Assembly (NCBI RefSeq): GCF_028598805.1
Contig: NZ_JAQRFI010000013.1
Location: 30,603-94,602, forward strand
Length of the DNA: 64,000 nucleotides
Direction: 5' to 3'
From: Xenorhabdus yunnanensis
GTDB lineage: Bacteria > Pseudomonadota > Gammaproteobacteria > Enterobacterales > Enterobacteriaceae
A program made the translations under genes and the position numbers. This document shows positions 55,765-64,000 of this stretch, piece by piece (the stretch's first letter is position 1; each line of letters opens with the position of its first letter). The notes below the pieces were generated by a model. The model worked only from the letters and a program-made list of their open reading frames with translations, was not told the DNA's origin and did no database searches.

Positions 55765-56595
55765 ATGACCAAAAAATCAAAAAAATATAACATTGATAGT
55801 CAGTTAATAGAATATATCAACTTAAATCTCGACCACACAGAAAAAGAATGGCAGCAAATCCAGCACGAATTAAATAAATATAGAAATGAAATTAACATTT
55901 TAAAAACCACGTGTGATGAAGATATCCATCAACATACTGATATTAATAACAATTTTAATACCATAGAATTATTGCACTCCCATTACAATAATAAAAACCC
56001 CTTTACTCCGACGTTTGAATTAGACAAAAATCTAATCAAAACTTTCATACCAGGATATCCAATTTTAGAAAATAACAAACCTGAGGTTGGTGAATTTGTT
56101 GTATTTATGGCAGACATGAGGAATTCCAGTTCTCATTTTCAACACTCTCCTGAATCCCCTATTATAGAAAGTGGATTACAGAGAGTTTTCTATGAAATAT
56201 CAGCATTAATTCCTGCAATTGTTTATACAGCCGCACAAGAAGGTGGGCAAGCTACAGAGCTACTTGGAGACGGAGTATTAATTTTATTTCATGTTGAACC
56301 TGAAAACAGAATTAATGTAATAAATAAAGCTTATAAAGCTGCTAGGAAATGCGTTAATAATACAATTAAACATGTTAATGATATTTTATGGCAACGATAT
56401 AATTTACCCCCTTTAAAAATCGGTATAGGCCTTGCTTATGGGGAAAGTATTATCAAAGTCATACAGTTGAACGGATACCATCCTAAAATTATAGGGCAAT
56501 GTGTCTGGGAAGCTGCAAAATTAAGTTACGGAGAAAATGCTATTGGCTTATCAAAAGATATTCAAGAAATATTAAAACTTAATAAAATATATTGA
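55765..56595 (+). CDS. Orphan class III nucleotide cyclase-like protein
   Basis: A 276-residue protein (from ATG 55765). Residues 1-100 are polar and helical. Residues 109-276 read as a class III cyclase homology domain: metal-binding Asp117 (FVVFMADMRNSSS), LLGDGVLILFHV with Asp169, PPLKIGIGLAYGESI, then IIGQCVWEAAKLSYGENAIG. The segment that normally holds the transition-state Asn and Arg (V-N-x-A-x-R) is VWEAAK, so both are replaced and activity is open. The start is uncertain: the frame runs up to a TTG at 55663 and would add a hydrophobic segment (YFFIYIMYYLTYIGFDLLV). The gene is markedly AT-rich, and a monooxygenase follows after 31 bases. Domain layout recalls Pycsar cyclases, but no effector gene is adjacent. 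Confidence 0.6.
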   Translation: MTKKSKKYNIDSQLIEYINLNLDHTEKEWQQIQHELNKYRNEINILKTTCDEDIHQHTDINNNFNTIELLHSHYNNKNPFTPTFELDKNLIKTFIPGYPILENNKPEVGEFVVFMADMRNSSSHFQHSPESPIIESGLQRVFYEISALIPAIVYTAAQEGGQATELLGDGVLILFHVEPENRINVINKAYKAARKCVNNTIKHVNDILWQRYNLPPLKIGIGLAYGESIIKVIQLNGYHPKIIGQCVWEAAKLSYGENAIGLSKDIQEILKLNKIY

Positions 56596-56626
56596 CATCC
56601 GTTCTAGAAAAAATGAAAAAATCATT

Positions 56627-57925
56627 ATGTTTAATAAAAGAATGATGCATCTAAATTGCCATATCGTCGGAGTCGGTCAGCATCCGGCAGGATGGAGAAC
56701 TCACAATGATACCCGCGCATTCATCAACCCCCTTTTCTATCAAGAAATAGCAAAATTAGCAGAACTCGGAAAATTTGACGCACTATTTTTTTCAGATTCG
56801 CTATCATTACATGGTCATGCTCATGGCCCTTCACAAATGTTAGATCCATTAATAGTATCATCATCAATTCTATCAGTAACAAAACACCTAGGATTTATTT
56901 GTACCGCCTCTACCACCTTTAGCGATCCATTTAATTTAGCTCGACAACTTTTAACGCTGGATCATTTGAGCCACGGTCGAATAGGCTGGAATGCCGTTAC
57001 TACCTATAATCCGGCTGCTGCAAAAAACTTTGGTCAAATGCCATTACCCAGTTCCTCTGAACGCTATGCACGAGCAGAAGAGTTCATTCAAGTCGCTACG
57101 AAACTATGGGAAAGTTGGGGAGAAAATGCACTCGTCGCAGATGCAATAAGCGGTATATTCGCTGATCCCGCACAGGTGAACAGTATTGACCACCGTGGAC
57201 AATACTACACTGTTGCAGGACCATTAAATATTCCCCGCAGTCCACAAAGTAAACCGTTACTGGTACAGTCTGGCTCATCGGAAGCGGGGCTGAACCTAGC
57301 AGCAAAGTTCGCAGATGTTGTATTTACTGCACAAACATCTTTTGAAGGAGCAAAGCTTTTTTATCAACGTCTGAAAGCAAAAGTTGTTGCAAAAAATCGC
57401 AGTGAAAATTCACTAAAAATATTGCCGGGTTTATACCCCATAATCGGTTCAACGCTTGCTGAGGCACAAGAACGAAAAGCAAAGATGGACGAGTTAAGAG
57501 ATGTGAACGAAGATATTATCATGTTATCTCGGCAACTGGGATTAGAGCCTGACGATCTTAAATTACATGAACCGTTACCTTATAGACTCATCGAAAAATC
57601 ATCTAATGATATTGTTTCTAAAGGTTTTTCATCAGAAATAATCAAATTAGCTCGTACCAAAAACCTGACAGTTTATCAGCTTATTTTACAAAATCTGGGA
57701 ATGCATCGAATGTTGTTAGGAACCCCGGAAATGATTGCTGATGATATGGAAAAATGGTTTTTGGAACATGCCGCAGATGGGTTTAATTTAAATTTTGATG
57801 TGTTTCCTGAGGCGCTTCAAATCATGATCGAACACGTTATCCCTTTATTACAACAAAGAAATCTCTTTCGCCTTGACTATACAGAACAAACACTCAGAGA
57901 ACGCTTCGGTGTTATATGTCATTGA
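56627..57925 (+). CDS. FMN-dependent monooxygenase (NtaA/SnaA/DszA family)
   Basis: A 432-residue bacterial-luciferase-like monooxygenase. Typical blocks are HIVGVGQHPAGWRTHND, FFSDSLSLHGHA, LDHLSHGRIGWNAVTT, NFGQMPLPSSSERYARAEEF and LVQSGSSEAGLNLAAKFADV, as in nitrilotriacetate and sulfone monooxygenase A subunits. These use reduced FMN from a partner reductase to oxidise small organic nitrogen or sulfur compounds; the substrate is unknown and no reductase is adjacent. It is probably co-transcribed with the cyclase-like gene. A 17-bp sequence is tandemly duplicated at its stop codon (57922-57955). Confidence 0.8.
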   Translation: MFNKRMMHLNCHIVGVGQHPAGWRTHNDTRAFINPLFYQEIAKLAELGKFDALFFSDSLSLHGHAHGPSQMLDPLIVSSSILSVTKHLGFICTASTTFSDPFNLARQLLTLDHLSHGRIGWNAVTTYNPAAAKNFGQMPLPSSSERYARAEEFIQVATKLWESWGENALVADAISGIFADPAQVNSIDHRGQYYTVAGPLNIPRSPQSKPLLVQSGSSEAGLNLAAKFADVVFTAQTSFEGAKLFYQRLKAKVVAKNRSENSLKILPGLYPIIGSTLAEAQERKAKMDELRDVNEDIIMLSRQLGLEPDDLKLHEPLPYRLIEKSSNDIVSKGFSSEIIKLARTKNLTVYQLILQNLGMHRMLLGTPEMIADDMEKWFLEHAADGFNLNFDVFPEALQIMIEHVIPLLQQRNLFRLDYTEQTLRERFGVICH

Positions 57926-58257
57926 CCTTTTTATAACTTTGACCTTTTTATAACTGCTCCCCTGCCCACACTGGGTAAGGGGGATCATCTCCCTTCCAAG
58001 TCCTATTTTTGTCCAAATATCGTTCTGTATTTCTTTTATTATTCCCTCAGTCAACAATCAGCCATAAAAGATCACATTAACACCTTAACCAATAAATTAA
58101 ATTTATCATAATGTCTATTACAAATAATCTCCCTGTTACAATTAAAATTACCCCAATAATACTTAACAATATGAAATTATTTGAAAAATATTTATCATCA
58201 AGGGGTATTTATATACGAGTTTTTATATAAACAGATCCGAGCCTGGAGACTTACTTC
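57926..58257. other. Intergenic region upstream of the racemase
   Basis: 332 bases. It begins with the second half of a perfect 17-bp tandem repeat (unit TTGACCTTTTTATAACT, 57922-57955), which would also offer two TTGACC -35-like hexamers. The rest is AT-rich with no recognised RNA or operator. GGAG before 58258 is the racemase ribosome-binding site. Confidence 0.45.
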
Positions 58258-59490
58258 ATGAATTTTAATAAGACCGCACTAGCTATCTTTCTTGGCCTGA
58301 CTTTATGCCAAGGAGCAGCTCAAGCAGCACCTGAACTCTCTTTAGATAACACTCACACAGAAAGCGTTGCAGCAACCAATAACGCTTGGGTTGAAGTCAA
58401 TACCACGACTTTCGAAAATAATATCCACACACTGCAAAAAAAACTGAATAAAGACACCAAAATGTGTGCGATTCTGAAAGGTGATGCTTATGGTCATGGT
58501 ATCGGCCTGCTAATGCCGTCCATTATTAAAACTGGCGTGTCTTGTGTAGGCATCACCAGTAATGAAGAGGCTCGCATCGTACGTGAAAGCGGTTTTAAAG
58601 GGCAATTGATGCGCGTCCGCACAGCCGATGTGAGCGAAATCGAAAGCACACTGGGCTATGATATGGAAGAGATGATCGGTGATCTGAATCACGCTAAAGC
58701 CATTGATGCTCTGGTCAAAAAACACGGCAAAGAAATTCGCGTCCATCTGATGCTGAATACAGGCCTCATGAGCCGCAATGGATTGGAGATGAAAACTGAG
58801 CAGGGCAAACAAGAAGCTCTGAAAATCATTCAGTTGCCTAACCTGAAACTGGTCGGCATGATGAGCCACCATGCATTCACCGATTTGAATACAATCCGTG
58901 ACAGTATTAAAAACTTCAAAGAACAAACTTCTTGGTTGATCAAAACTGCCAACCTGAAAAGAGATAAAATTACTCTGCACGCATCAAGCTCTTTTGCATC
59001 AATGACTATCCCAGAAGCACAATTCGACATGGCACGCGTGGGTAGCGCTCTGTACGGCGTTCTGCCCAACAGCCATCCAGAATTCAAGCCACTGATTGAA
59101 GTAAAAACCCGTGTTGCTTCCGTTAAACCATATCCTAAAGGTAATGGTATCGGCTATGACAACACTTACATCCTGAAACGTGATTCCAAACTCGCTAACC
59201 TGCCTGTTGGTTTCTCTGATGGTTTAACCTCCAGAATGTCAAACAAAGCCTATGTTTTGATCAATGGTCATCGTGCGCCAATTGTTGGCAGCATTTCCAT
59301 GAATACTGCTATGGTAGATGTTACTGACCTGCCTGATGTGAAGGCCGGCGACGAAGTGGTGATCTTCGGTAAACAAGGCAACGACGAAATTACCCAGTCT
59401 GATGTCCAGAAATGGAGCGATATGCACGTTGTAGAGTTATCTTCCATTTGGGGGGAAACCAACCCAAAAATTGCTGTTACAGGACTTTAA
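58258..59490 (+). CDS. bsr: Periplasmic broad-specificity amino-acid racemase (Bsr, Alr-like)
   Basis: A 410-residue fold-type III PLP racemase with a Sec signal peptide (LAIFLGLTLCQGAAQA, cut near AQA-AP), unlike cytosolic Alr. The PLP lysine is Lys74 (CAILKGDAYGHG), and the second catalytic residue is Tyr300 (GNGIGYDNTY). Cysteines 70 and 96 lie close to the active site and could form a disulfide, as in Vibrio BsrV. Such enzymes release non-canonical D-amino acids that remodel peptidoglycan and signal to neighbours. It has its own terminator. Confidence 0.88.
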   Translation: MNFNKTALAIFLGLTLCQGAAQAAPELSLDNTHTESVAATNNAWVEVNTTTFENNIHTLQKKLNKDTKMCAILKGDAYGHGIGLLMPSIIKTGVSCVGITSNEEARIVRESGFKGQLMRVRTADVSEIESTLGYDMEEMIGDLNHAKAIDALVKKHGKEIRVHLMLNTGLMSRNGLEMKTEQGKQEALKIIQLPNLKLVGMMSHHAFTDLNTIRDSIKNFKEQTSWLIKTANLKRDKITLHASSSFASMTIPEAQFDMARVGSALYGVLPNSHPEFKPLIEVKTRVASVKPYPKGNGIGYDNTYILKRDSKLANLPVGFSDGLTSRMSNKAYVLINGHRAPIVGSISMNTAMVDVTDLPDVKAGDEVVIFGKQGNDEITQSDVQKWSDMHVVELSSIWGETNPKIAVTGL

Positions 59491-59630
59491 TCAGTAGCCG
59501 CAAATGATATCTGGTTATTTCTTCTAACCTATGTTAAAGAGTCTTATTTCATTAACAACACAAAACAGTTCGTGATCATGATCTCTTTATTTTCACGACA
59601 GAACAGCCTAATATCATTTTAATCACTTTG

Positions 59631-59669
59631 AAAATAACACCCCCTCCTTGCGATGCGGGGTGTTATTTT
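59631..59669 (+). terminator. Terminator of the racemase gene, just upstream of rnk
   Basis: A perfect 13-bp stem, AAAATAACACCCC / GGGGTGTTATTTT, with a 13-base loop. It ends only 17 bases before the rnk ribosome-binding site, so the rnk promoter must overlap or lie upstream of it. Confidence 0.85.
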
Positions 59670-59695
59670 GTATTGAGCCTAATTTGGAGTGTGGT

Positions 59696-60106
59696 ATGAA
59701 AAAACCTAAAATCATTATCAATGAACTGGATGCTGAACGTTTAGATTCTCTGTTAGAACAACCTGCATTTGCGAATACCAGTATTGCGGATGCTTTGAAC
59801 AAAGAGTTGGATAGAGCTGAAATAGTGGCTCCGGTAGATATTCCTGCCGATGTTGTCACAATGAACAGTGAAATTCGTTTTATTGATCTGAGCAGCAATG
59901 AAGAGCGTATCCGTACACTAGTCTATCCTGCTTCCCTGCAAGACAGCACCAAACATCTGTCAGTCATGGCCCCTTTGGGTGCCGCTCTTCTGGGTCTGCG
60001 GGTGGGTGATGAAATAACATGGGAATTGCCAAACGGTGAAAAAACCCGCATAAAAGTATTAGAAATAATTTACCAACCAGAAGCCGCGGGTGAATACCAC
60101 CGCTGA
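59696..60106 (+). CDS. rnk: Regulator of nucleoside diphosphate kinase Rnk
   Basis: A 136-residue GreA-like protein of the E. coli Rnk length ([57 protein letters not shown]). It binds RNA polymerase near the secondary channel and affects Ndk levels. The ATG at 59696 follows TTGGAG. It is convergent with pmbA. Confidence 0.94.
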   Translation: MKKPKIIINELDAERLDSLLEQPAFANTSIADALNKELDRAEIVAPVDIPADVVTMNSEIRFIDLSSNEERIRTLVYPASLQDSTKHLSVMAPLGAALLGLRVGDEITWELPNGEKTRIKVLEIIYQPEAAGEYHR

Positions 60107-60156
60107 TTTCCAGCCAGCTCAGTTACACCGAACTGGCTGCTGTTGATTGAGTATCC

Positions 60157-61500
60157 CTATTGACCGGCGATACTCATTTCCGGCAGCAACACCGAACCAC
60201 ACTGAATATTGCTGCGTGTTTCGATATCATTACCAATTGTCACCATATTTGCCCACATATCTTTCAAATTGCCTGCAATGGTGATCTCACTAACCGGATA
60301 TTGGATCTCGCCATTCTCGACCCAAAAACCGGATGCACCACGAGAATAATCACCAGTAACCGCGCTAACTCCCTGTCCCATCAACTCAGTGACGATCAGG
60401 CCAGTTCCCATCTCACGCAGCAAACCTGCAAAATCCAGACCTTGACCTGCAATGTGCCAATTATGAATTCCACCTGCATGGCCTGTGTTTATCATTCCCA
60501 ACTTACGAGCAGAATAGGAAGTCAGCAACCAAGTCTGCAAAATACCATCTTTAACAATATCACGTGGTGTTGTGCGCACACCTTCACTGTCAAATGGCGT
60601 TGAAGCCAATCCACGCAGTAAATGGGGATGCTCTTCAATCGTCAGCCATGAAGGTAAGATCTGTTTACCCAGACTATCCAACAAAAAAGAAGATTTACGA
60701 TAAATGCTGCCACCACTGATCGCGCCAACCAAATGCCCGAACAACCCAGTAGCCACTTCCGCAGAAAAGATAACTGGCGCTTTCATCGTTGATAGCTTAC
60801 GCGCTCCCAGACGGGAAAGCGTACGGCGAGCACATTCTTGTCCAACCCATTCAGGTGATTGCAACTCGTCAAAATGGCGACCCACAGTATAGGCATAATC
60901 GCGTTCCATATTGCCATCTTGCTCAGCAATCACACAGCTTGACATAGAATGGCGGCTTGAGCTGTAGCTTTGCAGCATGCCATGGCTATTACCAAATACC
61001 CGAATACCATAATGACTGTTGAAACTTCCACCTTCAGTATTGGTAATGCGTTCATCTGCCTGCAATGACGCTTGTTCAGCACGGGCAGCCAAAGCAATGG
61101 CTTTATCTGCATCCAGATCAGCGGGATGGAAAAGATCCAGATCAGGTGCTTCAAATGCCAATAACTCTTTATCCGCCGGACCCGCATAAGGATCAGGAGA
61201 AGTATAACGAGCAATATCAATAGCGGCCTGCACAGTACGAGCAATCGCTTCGGGGCTAAGATCCGTAGAGGACGCGCTCCCTTTGCGCTGCTGGTTATAA
61301 ACCGTGATCCCCAGTGCGCCATCGCTGTTAAACTCAACATTTTCGACTTCACTGAAACGGGTGCTGACGCTAATTCCCGTGGTTTTATTAACCGCGACTT
61401 CCGCAGCATCACAACCTGCTTTCGCTAATTCCAGAGCATGGGCAACCGCATCTTCCAGCGTTTTACGCTGCTCCGCGATTTGTTGATTAGTGACTATCAT
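60157..61500 (-). CDS. pmbA: Metalloprotease PmbA (TldE)
   Basis: A 447-residue TldD/PmbA protein ([60 protein letters not shown]). PmbA partners TldD in processing small peptides such as microcin B17 and CcdA; the metal site itself lies in TldD. It is divergent from darP, the normal enteric pairing. Confidence 0.95.
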   Translation of the reverse strand: MIVTNQQIAEQRKTLEDAVAHALELAKAGCDAAEVAVNKTTGISVSTRFSEVENVEFNSDGALGITVYNQQRKGSASSTDLSPEAIARTVQAAIDIARYTSPDPYAGPADKELLAFEAPDLDLFHPADLDADKAIALAARAEQASLQADERITNTEGGSFNSHYGIRVFGNSHGMLQSYSSSRHSMSSCVIAEQDGNMERDYAYTVGRHFDELQSPEWVGQECARRTLSRLGARKLSTMKAPVIFSAEVATGLFGHLVGAISGGSIYRKSSFLLDSLGKQILPSWLTIEEHPHLLRGLASTPFDSEGVRTTPRDIVKDGILQTWLLTSYSARKLGMINTGHAGGIHNWHIAGQGLDFAGLLREMGTGLIVTELMGQGVSAVTGDYSRGASGFWVENGEIQYPVSEITIAGNLKDMWANMVTIGNDIETRSNIQCGSVLLPEMSIAGQ

Positions 61501-61698
61501 TAATTAACCGTAATCCAATGAATTAAAAAGAGAATTAGTCAGAAAAAATGCCTATTTTCGGTTCATGACACGAATGCCGAGTGGTAATCAGGCAATTTTC
61601 CCAGTTACAATACACAATATTAGGATGTTAACACCCACCGGACGATAGGTCATGCTCCAAAACGCACCTTATCCGGCCTTTTTAGAAGGAAAACGATT

Positions 61699-62235
61699 AT
61701 GGCAAAGCAGCCTGAAGATTGGCTCAACAATTATCCTGCTGAAGAGGAAGAAGAAGAGATAATCTGGGTCAGTAAAAGTGAAATTAAGCGGGATGCTGAA
61801 ATACTGAAAAAGTTGGGGACTGAACTGGTTGAACTCAGTAAAAACCAACTGGAGCGAATTCCTCTGGATGAAGATCTGCTGGCAGCCATTGAGCTGGCAC
61901 AGAAAATCAAACGTGAAGGACGCCGCCGTCAATTGCAGTTAATTGGTAAATTATTGCGTGCCCGCGATCCTGAACCAATCACCATTGCATTGGATAAACT
62001 GAAAAACCGTCACAACCAGCAAATCGTTATTTTACATAAGCTGGAAGAACTGCGTGACAAACTGGTTGAAAGCGATGATGCCCTTGAAGAAGTCGTAGCT
62101 CTGTATCCACATACTGATCGCCAGCAACTTCGCTCACTGGTTCGTAATGCTAAAAAAGAGAAGGCAGCTAACAAGCCACCTAAATCCTACCGTCAGATTT
62201 TCCAATATTTGAAAGAATTATCGGAATCAGCTTAG
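61699..62235 (+). CDS. darP: Ribosome biogenesis factor DarP (YjgA)
   Basis: A 178-residue helical, highly charged protein ([57 protein letters not shown]) of the DUF615 family. It binds late 50S intermediates and aids maturation at the peptidyl transferase centre. It is divergent from pmbA. Confidence 0.94.
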   Translation: MAKQPEDWLNNYPAEEEEEEIIWVSKSEIKRDAEILKKLGTELVELSKNQLERIPLDEDLLAAIELAQKIKREGRRRQLQLIGKLLRARDPEPITIALDKLKNRHNQQIVILHKLEELRDKLVESDDALEEVVALYPHTDRQQLRSLVRNAKKEKAANKPPKSYRQIFQYLKELSESA

Positions 62236-62242
62236 CACTCCC

Positions 62243-62275
62243 TTACCGCCATTTCATATTAAGAATTGGCGGTAA
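62243..62275 (+). terminator. Terminator of darP
   Basis: A 9-bp stem, TTACCGCCA / TGGCGGTAA, with a 15-base loop and TGTCTTTCT after it, 8 bases past the darP stop. Confidence 0.7.
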
Positions 62276-62437
62276 TGTCTTTCTATCCCTTCTTTTTCAT
62301 TATATTAACCAGCCTAAGTTAACACTTTGAATCAAATGTTACAGCTTGGTAACGAAATATAAGATAATCTTATTTTTTCTGATTATCTCCATCCCGTTTC
62401 CCTACATTACGAAGAATTTATCTAAAGGATATCTCAA

Positions 62438-63391
62438 ATGCCGTTAATTGTTATTCCTGATGATTATCAACATGCTACAAAACAAATTCAGGCCTTACAT
62501 CAGAACAGTGACTTTGAGGTAGCTTGTCTCGGTGCCCTCGACCGTGATCCCAAAGCAGAAGAGCTATTGTCCAAGGCTGATGTCCTAATACTGATTCGGG
62601 AAAGAACCTTCATTGATGAGAAATTCTTGTCTAAAACCCCTAACTTAAAACTCATCAGCCAGACAGGAAAGATTGCTTACAATATCGATCTTGAATTATG
62701 TAAACAACGGGGTATTGCCGTTGTTGAAGGTATTGGTTCACCTATTGCCGCAGCAGAATTAACCTGGCTGTTAATTCAAAGTTCTGTTCGTCGGTTTGTG
62801 TCTTCTGTAGAAATGATGAAAAAAGGCCTCTGGCAAACTGAATTTGGCGATACTGTAGCGGGAAAAACACTTGGAATAGTCGGTTATGGCAAGATAGGCC
62901 AACTCGTTGCCAAGTACGCACAGGCATTTGATATGAAAGTACAGGTTTGGGGATCAATCCGTGCTCAAGGGCAAGCCCGCCAAGAAGGATTGATTGTTCC
63001 AGGCTCCCGTGAAGAATTTTTTCAGACTTCAGATATCATCACCCTGCATCAACGATTAGTCAAAGAAACCACAGGTGGCATCACGTTTTCTGATTTAAGC
63101 AGAATGAAACCTACCGCAGTCTTGGTGAACACAGCTCGTTCCGGGTTGATAGAAGTAGGCGCACTGGAAAAAGCCCTTGATTTAGGAACACTCGGCTTTG
63201 CCGCACTGGACGTTTTTGACATTGAACCTATCTGGAATACTGAACACTCTTTATTAAAACGAAATAACGTACTGTGTAGCCCACATATCGGCTATGTTAC
63301 TAAGAGCTGTTATGACATCTATTTCGAAAGTGCATTTAAAAATATTGAGAAATATTTTTCTGGCGATGAAAGCCATGTAGTTAATAAATAA
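62438..63391 (+). CDS. D-2-hydroxyacid dehydrogenase family protein
   Basis: A 317-residue D-isomer-specific 2-hydroxyacid dehydrogenase. It has a Rossmann motif GIVGYGKIGQLVAKYAQAF (149-154 is GYGKIG) and catalytic Arg234 (NTARSGL), Glu263 (FDIEP) and His283 (SPHIGYVT). The family oxidises or reduces D-2-hydroxyacids such as glycerate, phosphoglycerate or lactate with NAD(P). The substrate is not evident: it is shorter than SerA and lacks an ACT domain. It has no operon partners. Confidence 0.82.
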   Translation: MPLIVIPDDYQHATKQIQALHQNSDFEVACLGALDRDPKAEELLSKADVLILIRERTFIDEKFLSKTPNLKLISQTGKIAYNIDLELCKQRGIAVVEGIGSPIAAAELTWLLIQSSVRRFVSSVEMMKKGLWQTEFGDTVAGKTLGIVGYGKIGQLVAKYAQAFDMKVQVWGSIRAQGQARQEGLIVPGSREEFFQTSDIITLHQRLVKETTGGITFSDLSRMKPTAVLVNTARSGLIEVGALEKALDLGTLGFAALDVFDIEPIWNTEHSLLKRNNVLCSPHIGYVTKSCYDIYFESAFKNIEKYFSGDESHVVNK

Positions 63392-63412
63392 AAATTTCTT
63401 CCATACCAAGTA

Positions 63413-63439
63413 GATATTAATTTTTAAAAAATTAATATC
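63413..63439. terminator. AT-rich palindrome after the dehydrogenase gene
   Basis: GATATTAATTTTT and AAAAATTAATATC are 13-base perfect arms with a single base between, followed by TTTATTA, 21 bases after the stop. Very AT-rich, so weak as an RNA hairpin. Confidence 0.4.
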
Positions 63440-63556
63440 TTTATTACCCAAAGAGACCAAGAAGGCCAAAATAGACTAGAGTGTATAATCAATGGGAAGA
63501 AATTGCCTTAAAAGTAATAAGAACAAACTCATGTGGGGTATTTAATGATTTTCCAC

Positions 63557-63591
63557 AAAAGAGACTCCCCGTTTTTTAAACGGGGAGTCTC
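63557..63591 (-). terminator. Strong terminator for the minus-strand barstar region
   Basis: A perfect 14-bp stem, GAGACTCCCCGTTT / AAACGGGGAGTCTC, with a 3-base loop, followed on the minus strand by TTTTGTGG. It lies just past the end of the broken barstar gene. Confidence 0.85.
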
Positions 63592-63606
63592 AACATAAAG
63601 GAAAGT

Positions 63607-63876
63607 TCAACCAAGTACATTAAATTGTAACTCCCCTTCCATCTCTTCTTTGGCTTCTTCAAACAGCGATATCAAATCCGTAAAGAGCGTTTATTTTTGT
63701 GGTGTTTAGTGGATGAGATTAATCTCAACCGGTAACTGAATATGTCCAGTCACTGTATCCCACAGCGCATCTAAGTTGACACCAAAATCATCCTCAAGCT
63801 CGAAATACACTTTAGATTTACCATAGAAAGTATCCAGCTCAGGGGATTGGTCAAAGTCAAATTCCACCTTTTTCAT
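63607..63876 (-). pseudogene. Barstar-family RNase inhibitor, broken by two in-frame stops
   Basis: From the ATG at 63876 the frame reads YFELEDDFGVNLDALWDTVT, then GHIQLPVEINLIH, and hits TAA (63706-63708). Four codons later comes another TAA (63691-63693). The same frame then continues DLISLFEEAKEEMEGELQF to a natural stop at 63607. The blocks FG-NLDALWD-TG and LFEEA-EEM are the barstar hallmarks, and the whole is exactly 89 residues, the family length. It therefore looks like a recently inactivated immunity gene, or one read through at TAA. It sits 9 bases after the end of another minus-strand gene, where a toxin would be expected. Confidence 0.75.
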
Positions 63877-63885
63877 GTCATTACT

Positions 63886-64000
63886 CTAATTAGTACTACA
63901 GCCGTAATTGCTCTGTAAGCCGATGATCTCCCCGGCGGCGGTAGTGACATTGTTGCGCCCGGTATTGATGCCGTCGTCGCCAGTCTGACCAATGTAAAAT
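63886..64000 (-). CDS. C-terminal end of a gene running off the right edge, possibly a toxin
   Basis: The last 37 codons are visible (FYIGQTGDDGINTGRNN, ending LQSNYGCSTN). I do not recognise the family. Barstar genes commonly follow the RNase domain of a polymorphic toxin (Rhs, CdiA or similar), so a toxin C-terminus is possible. The visible end does not resemble barnase itself. Confidence 0.4.
   Translation of the reverse strand, partial: FYIGQTGDDGINTGRNNVTTAAGEIIGLQSNYGCSTN

Noticed and set aside
55663..57925. A complete Pycsar anti-phage system
   Set aside because: Only the cyclase-like protein is present. The next gene is a flavin monooxygenase, and no cNMP-binding, TIR or membrane effector is adjacent.

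Overview
The window reads as chromosome of an insect-associated member of the Morganellaceae, most likely Xenorhabdus (or close to Photorhabdus). This is inferred from clearly enterobacterial housekeeping genes in E. coli-like clusters, moderate to low GC, a 127-bp ERIC element, and a P2-type tail cluster. No species can be fixed from the sequence alone.

Layout: (1) 1-5.2 kb is the end of a prophage or tail-like cluster read on the minus strand: ogr activator, two AT-rich cargo genes resembling Rhodococcus equi VapA, a GpR-like tail completion gene, a DUF2586-type sheath, a DUF2597-type tube, and a tail assembly chaperone with a canonical -1 frameshift site. (2) 5.5-13 kb holds single accessory or metabolic genes (YcaD-like MFS, two GNATs, VirK/YbjX, fadH, sstT). 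(3) 13.6-23 kb is the yqjA-yqjD-yqjE-yqjK-yqjF, yhaJ/yhaK, rnpB, rsmI-lpoA-yraN-diaA-dolP stretch. (4) 23-42 kb is mtgA-elbB-(arcZ)-arcB, gltBD, sspAB, rplM-rpsI, zapE, zapG, degQ, degS. (5) 42-55.6 kb is murA-ibaG-mlaFEDCB facing yrbG-kdsD-kdsC-lptCAB-rpoN-hpf-ptsN-rapZ-ptsO. (6) 55.6-59.5 kb is an accessory patch: an orphan class III cyclase-like protein, a flavin monooxygenase, and a secreted broad-specificity amino-acid racemase. (7) 59.6-64 kb holds rnk, pmbA/darP and a 2-hydroxyacid dehydrogenase. It ends in a broken barstar immunity gene behind the tail of another minus-strand gene.

Much of the core concerns the cell envelope: lipid transport (Mla), LPS synthesis and export (Kds, Lpt), peptidoglycan (MurA, LpoA, MtgA, racemase), and periplasmic proteolysis (DegQ, DegS). 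Nitrogen and carbon control (RpoN, PtsN, NPr, RapZ, GltBD) and redox control (ArcB with the ArcZ sRNA) lie alongside.

The items most worth a second look are the tandemly duplicated Vap-like cargo genes in the tail cluster, the orphan cyclase beside a monooxygenase, the -1 frameshift site, LpoA lacking much of its N-terminal TPR domain, and the barstar gene with two in-frame stops.
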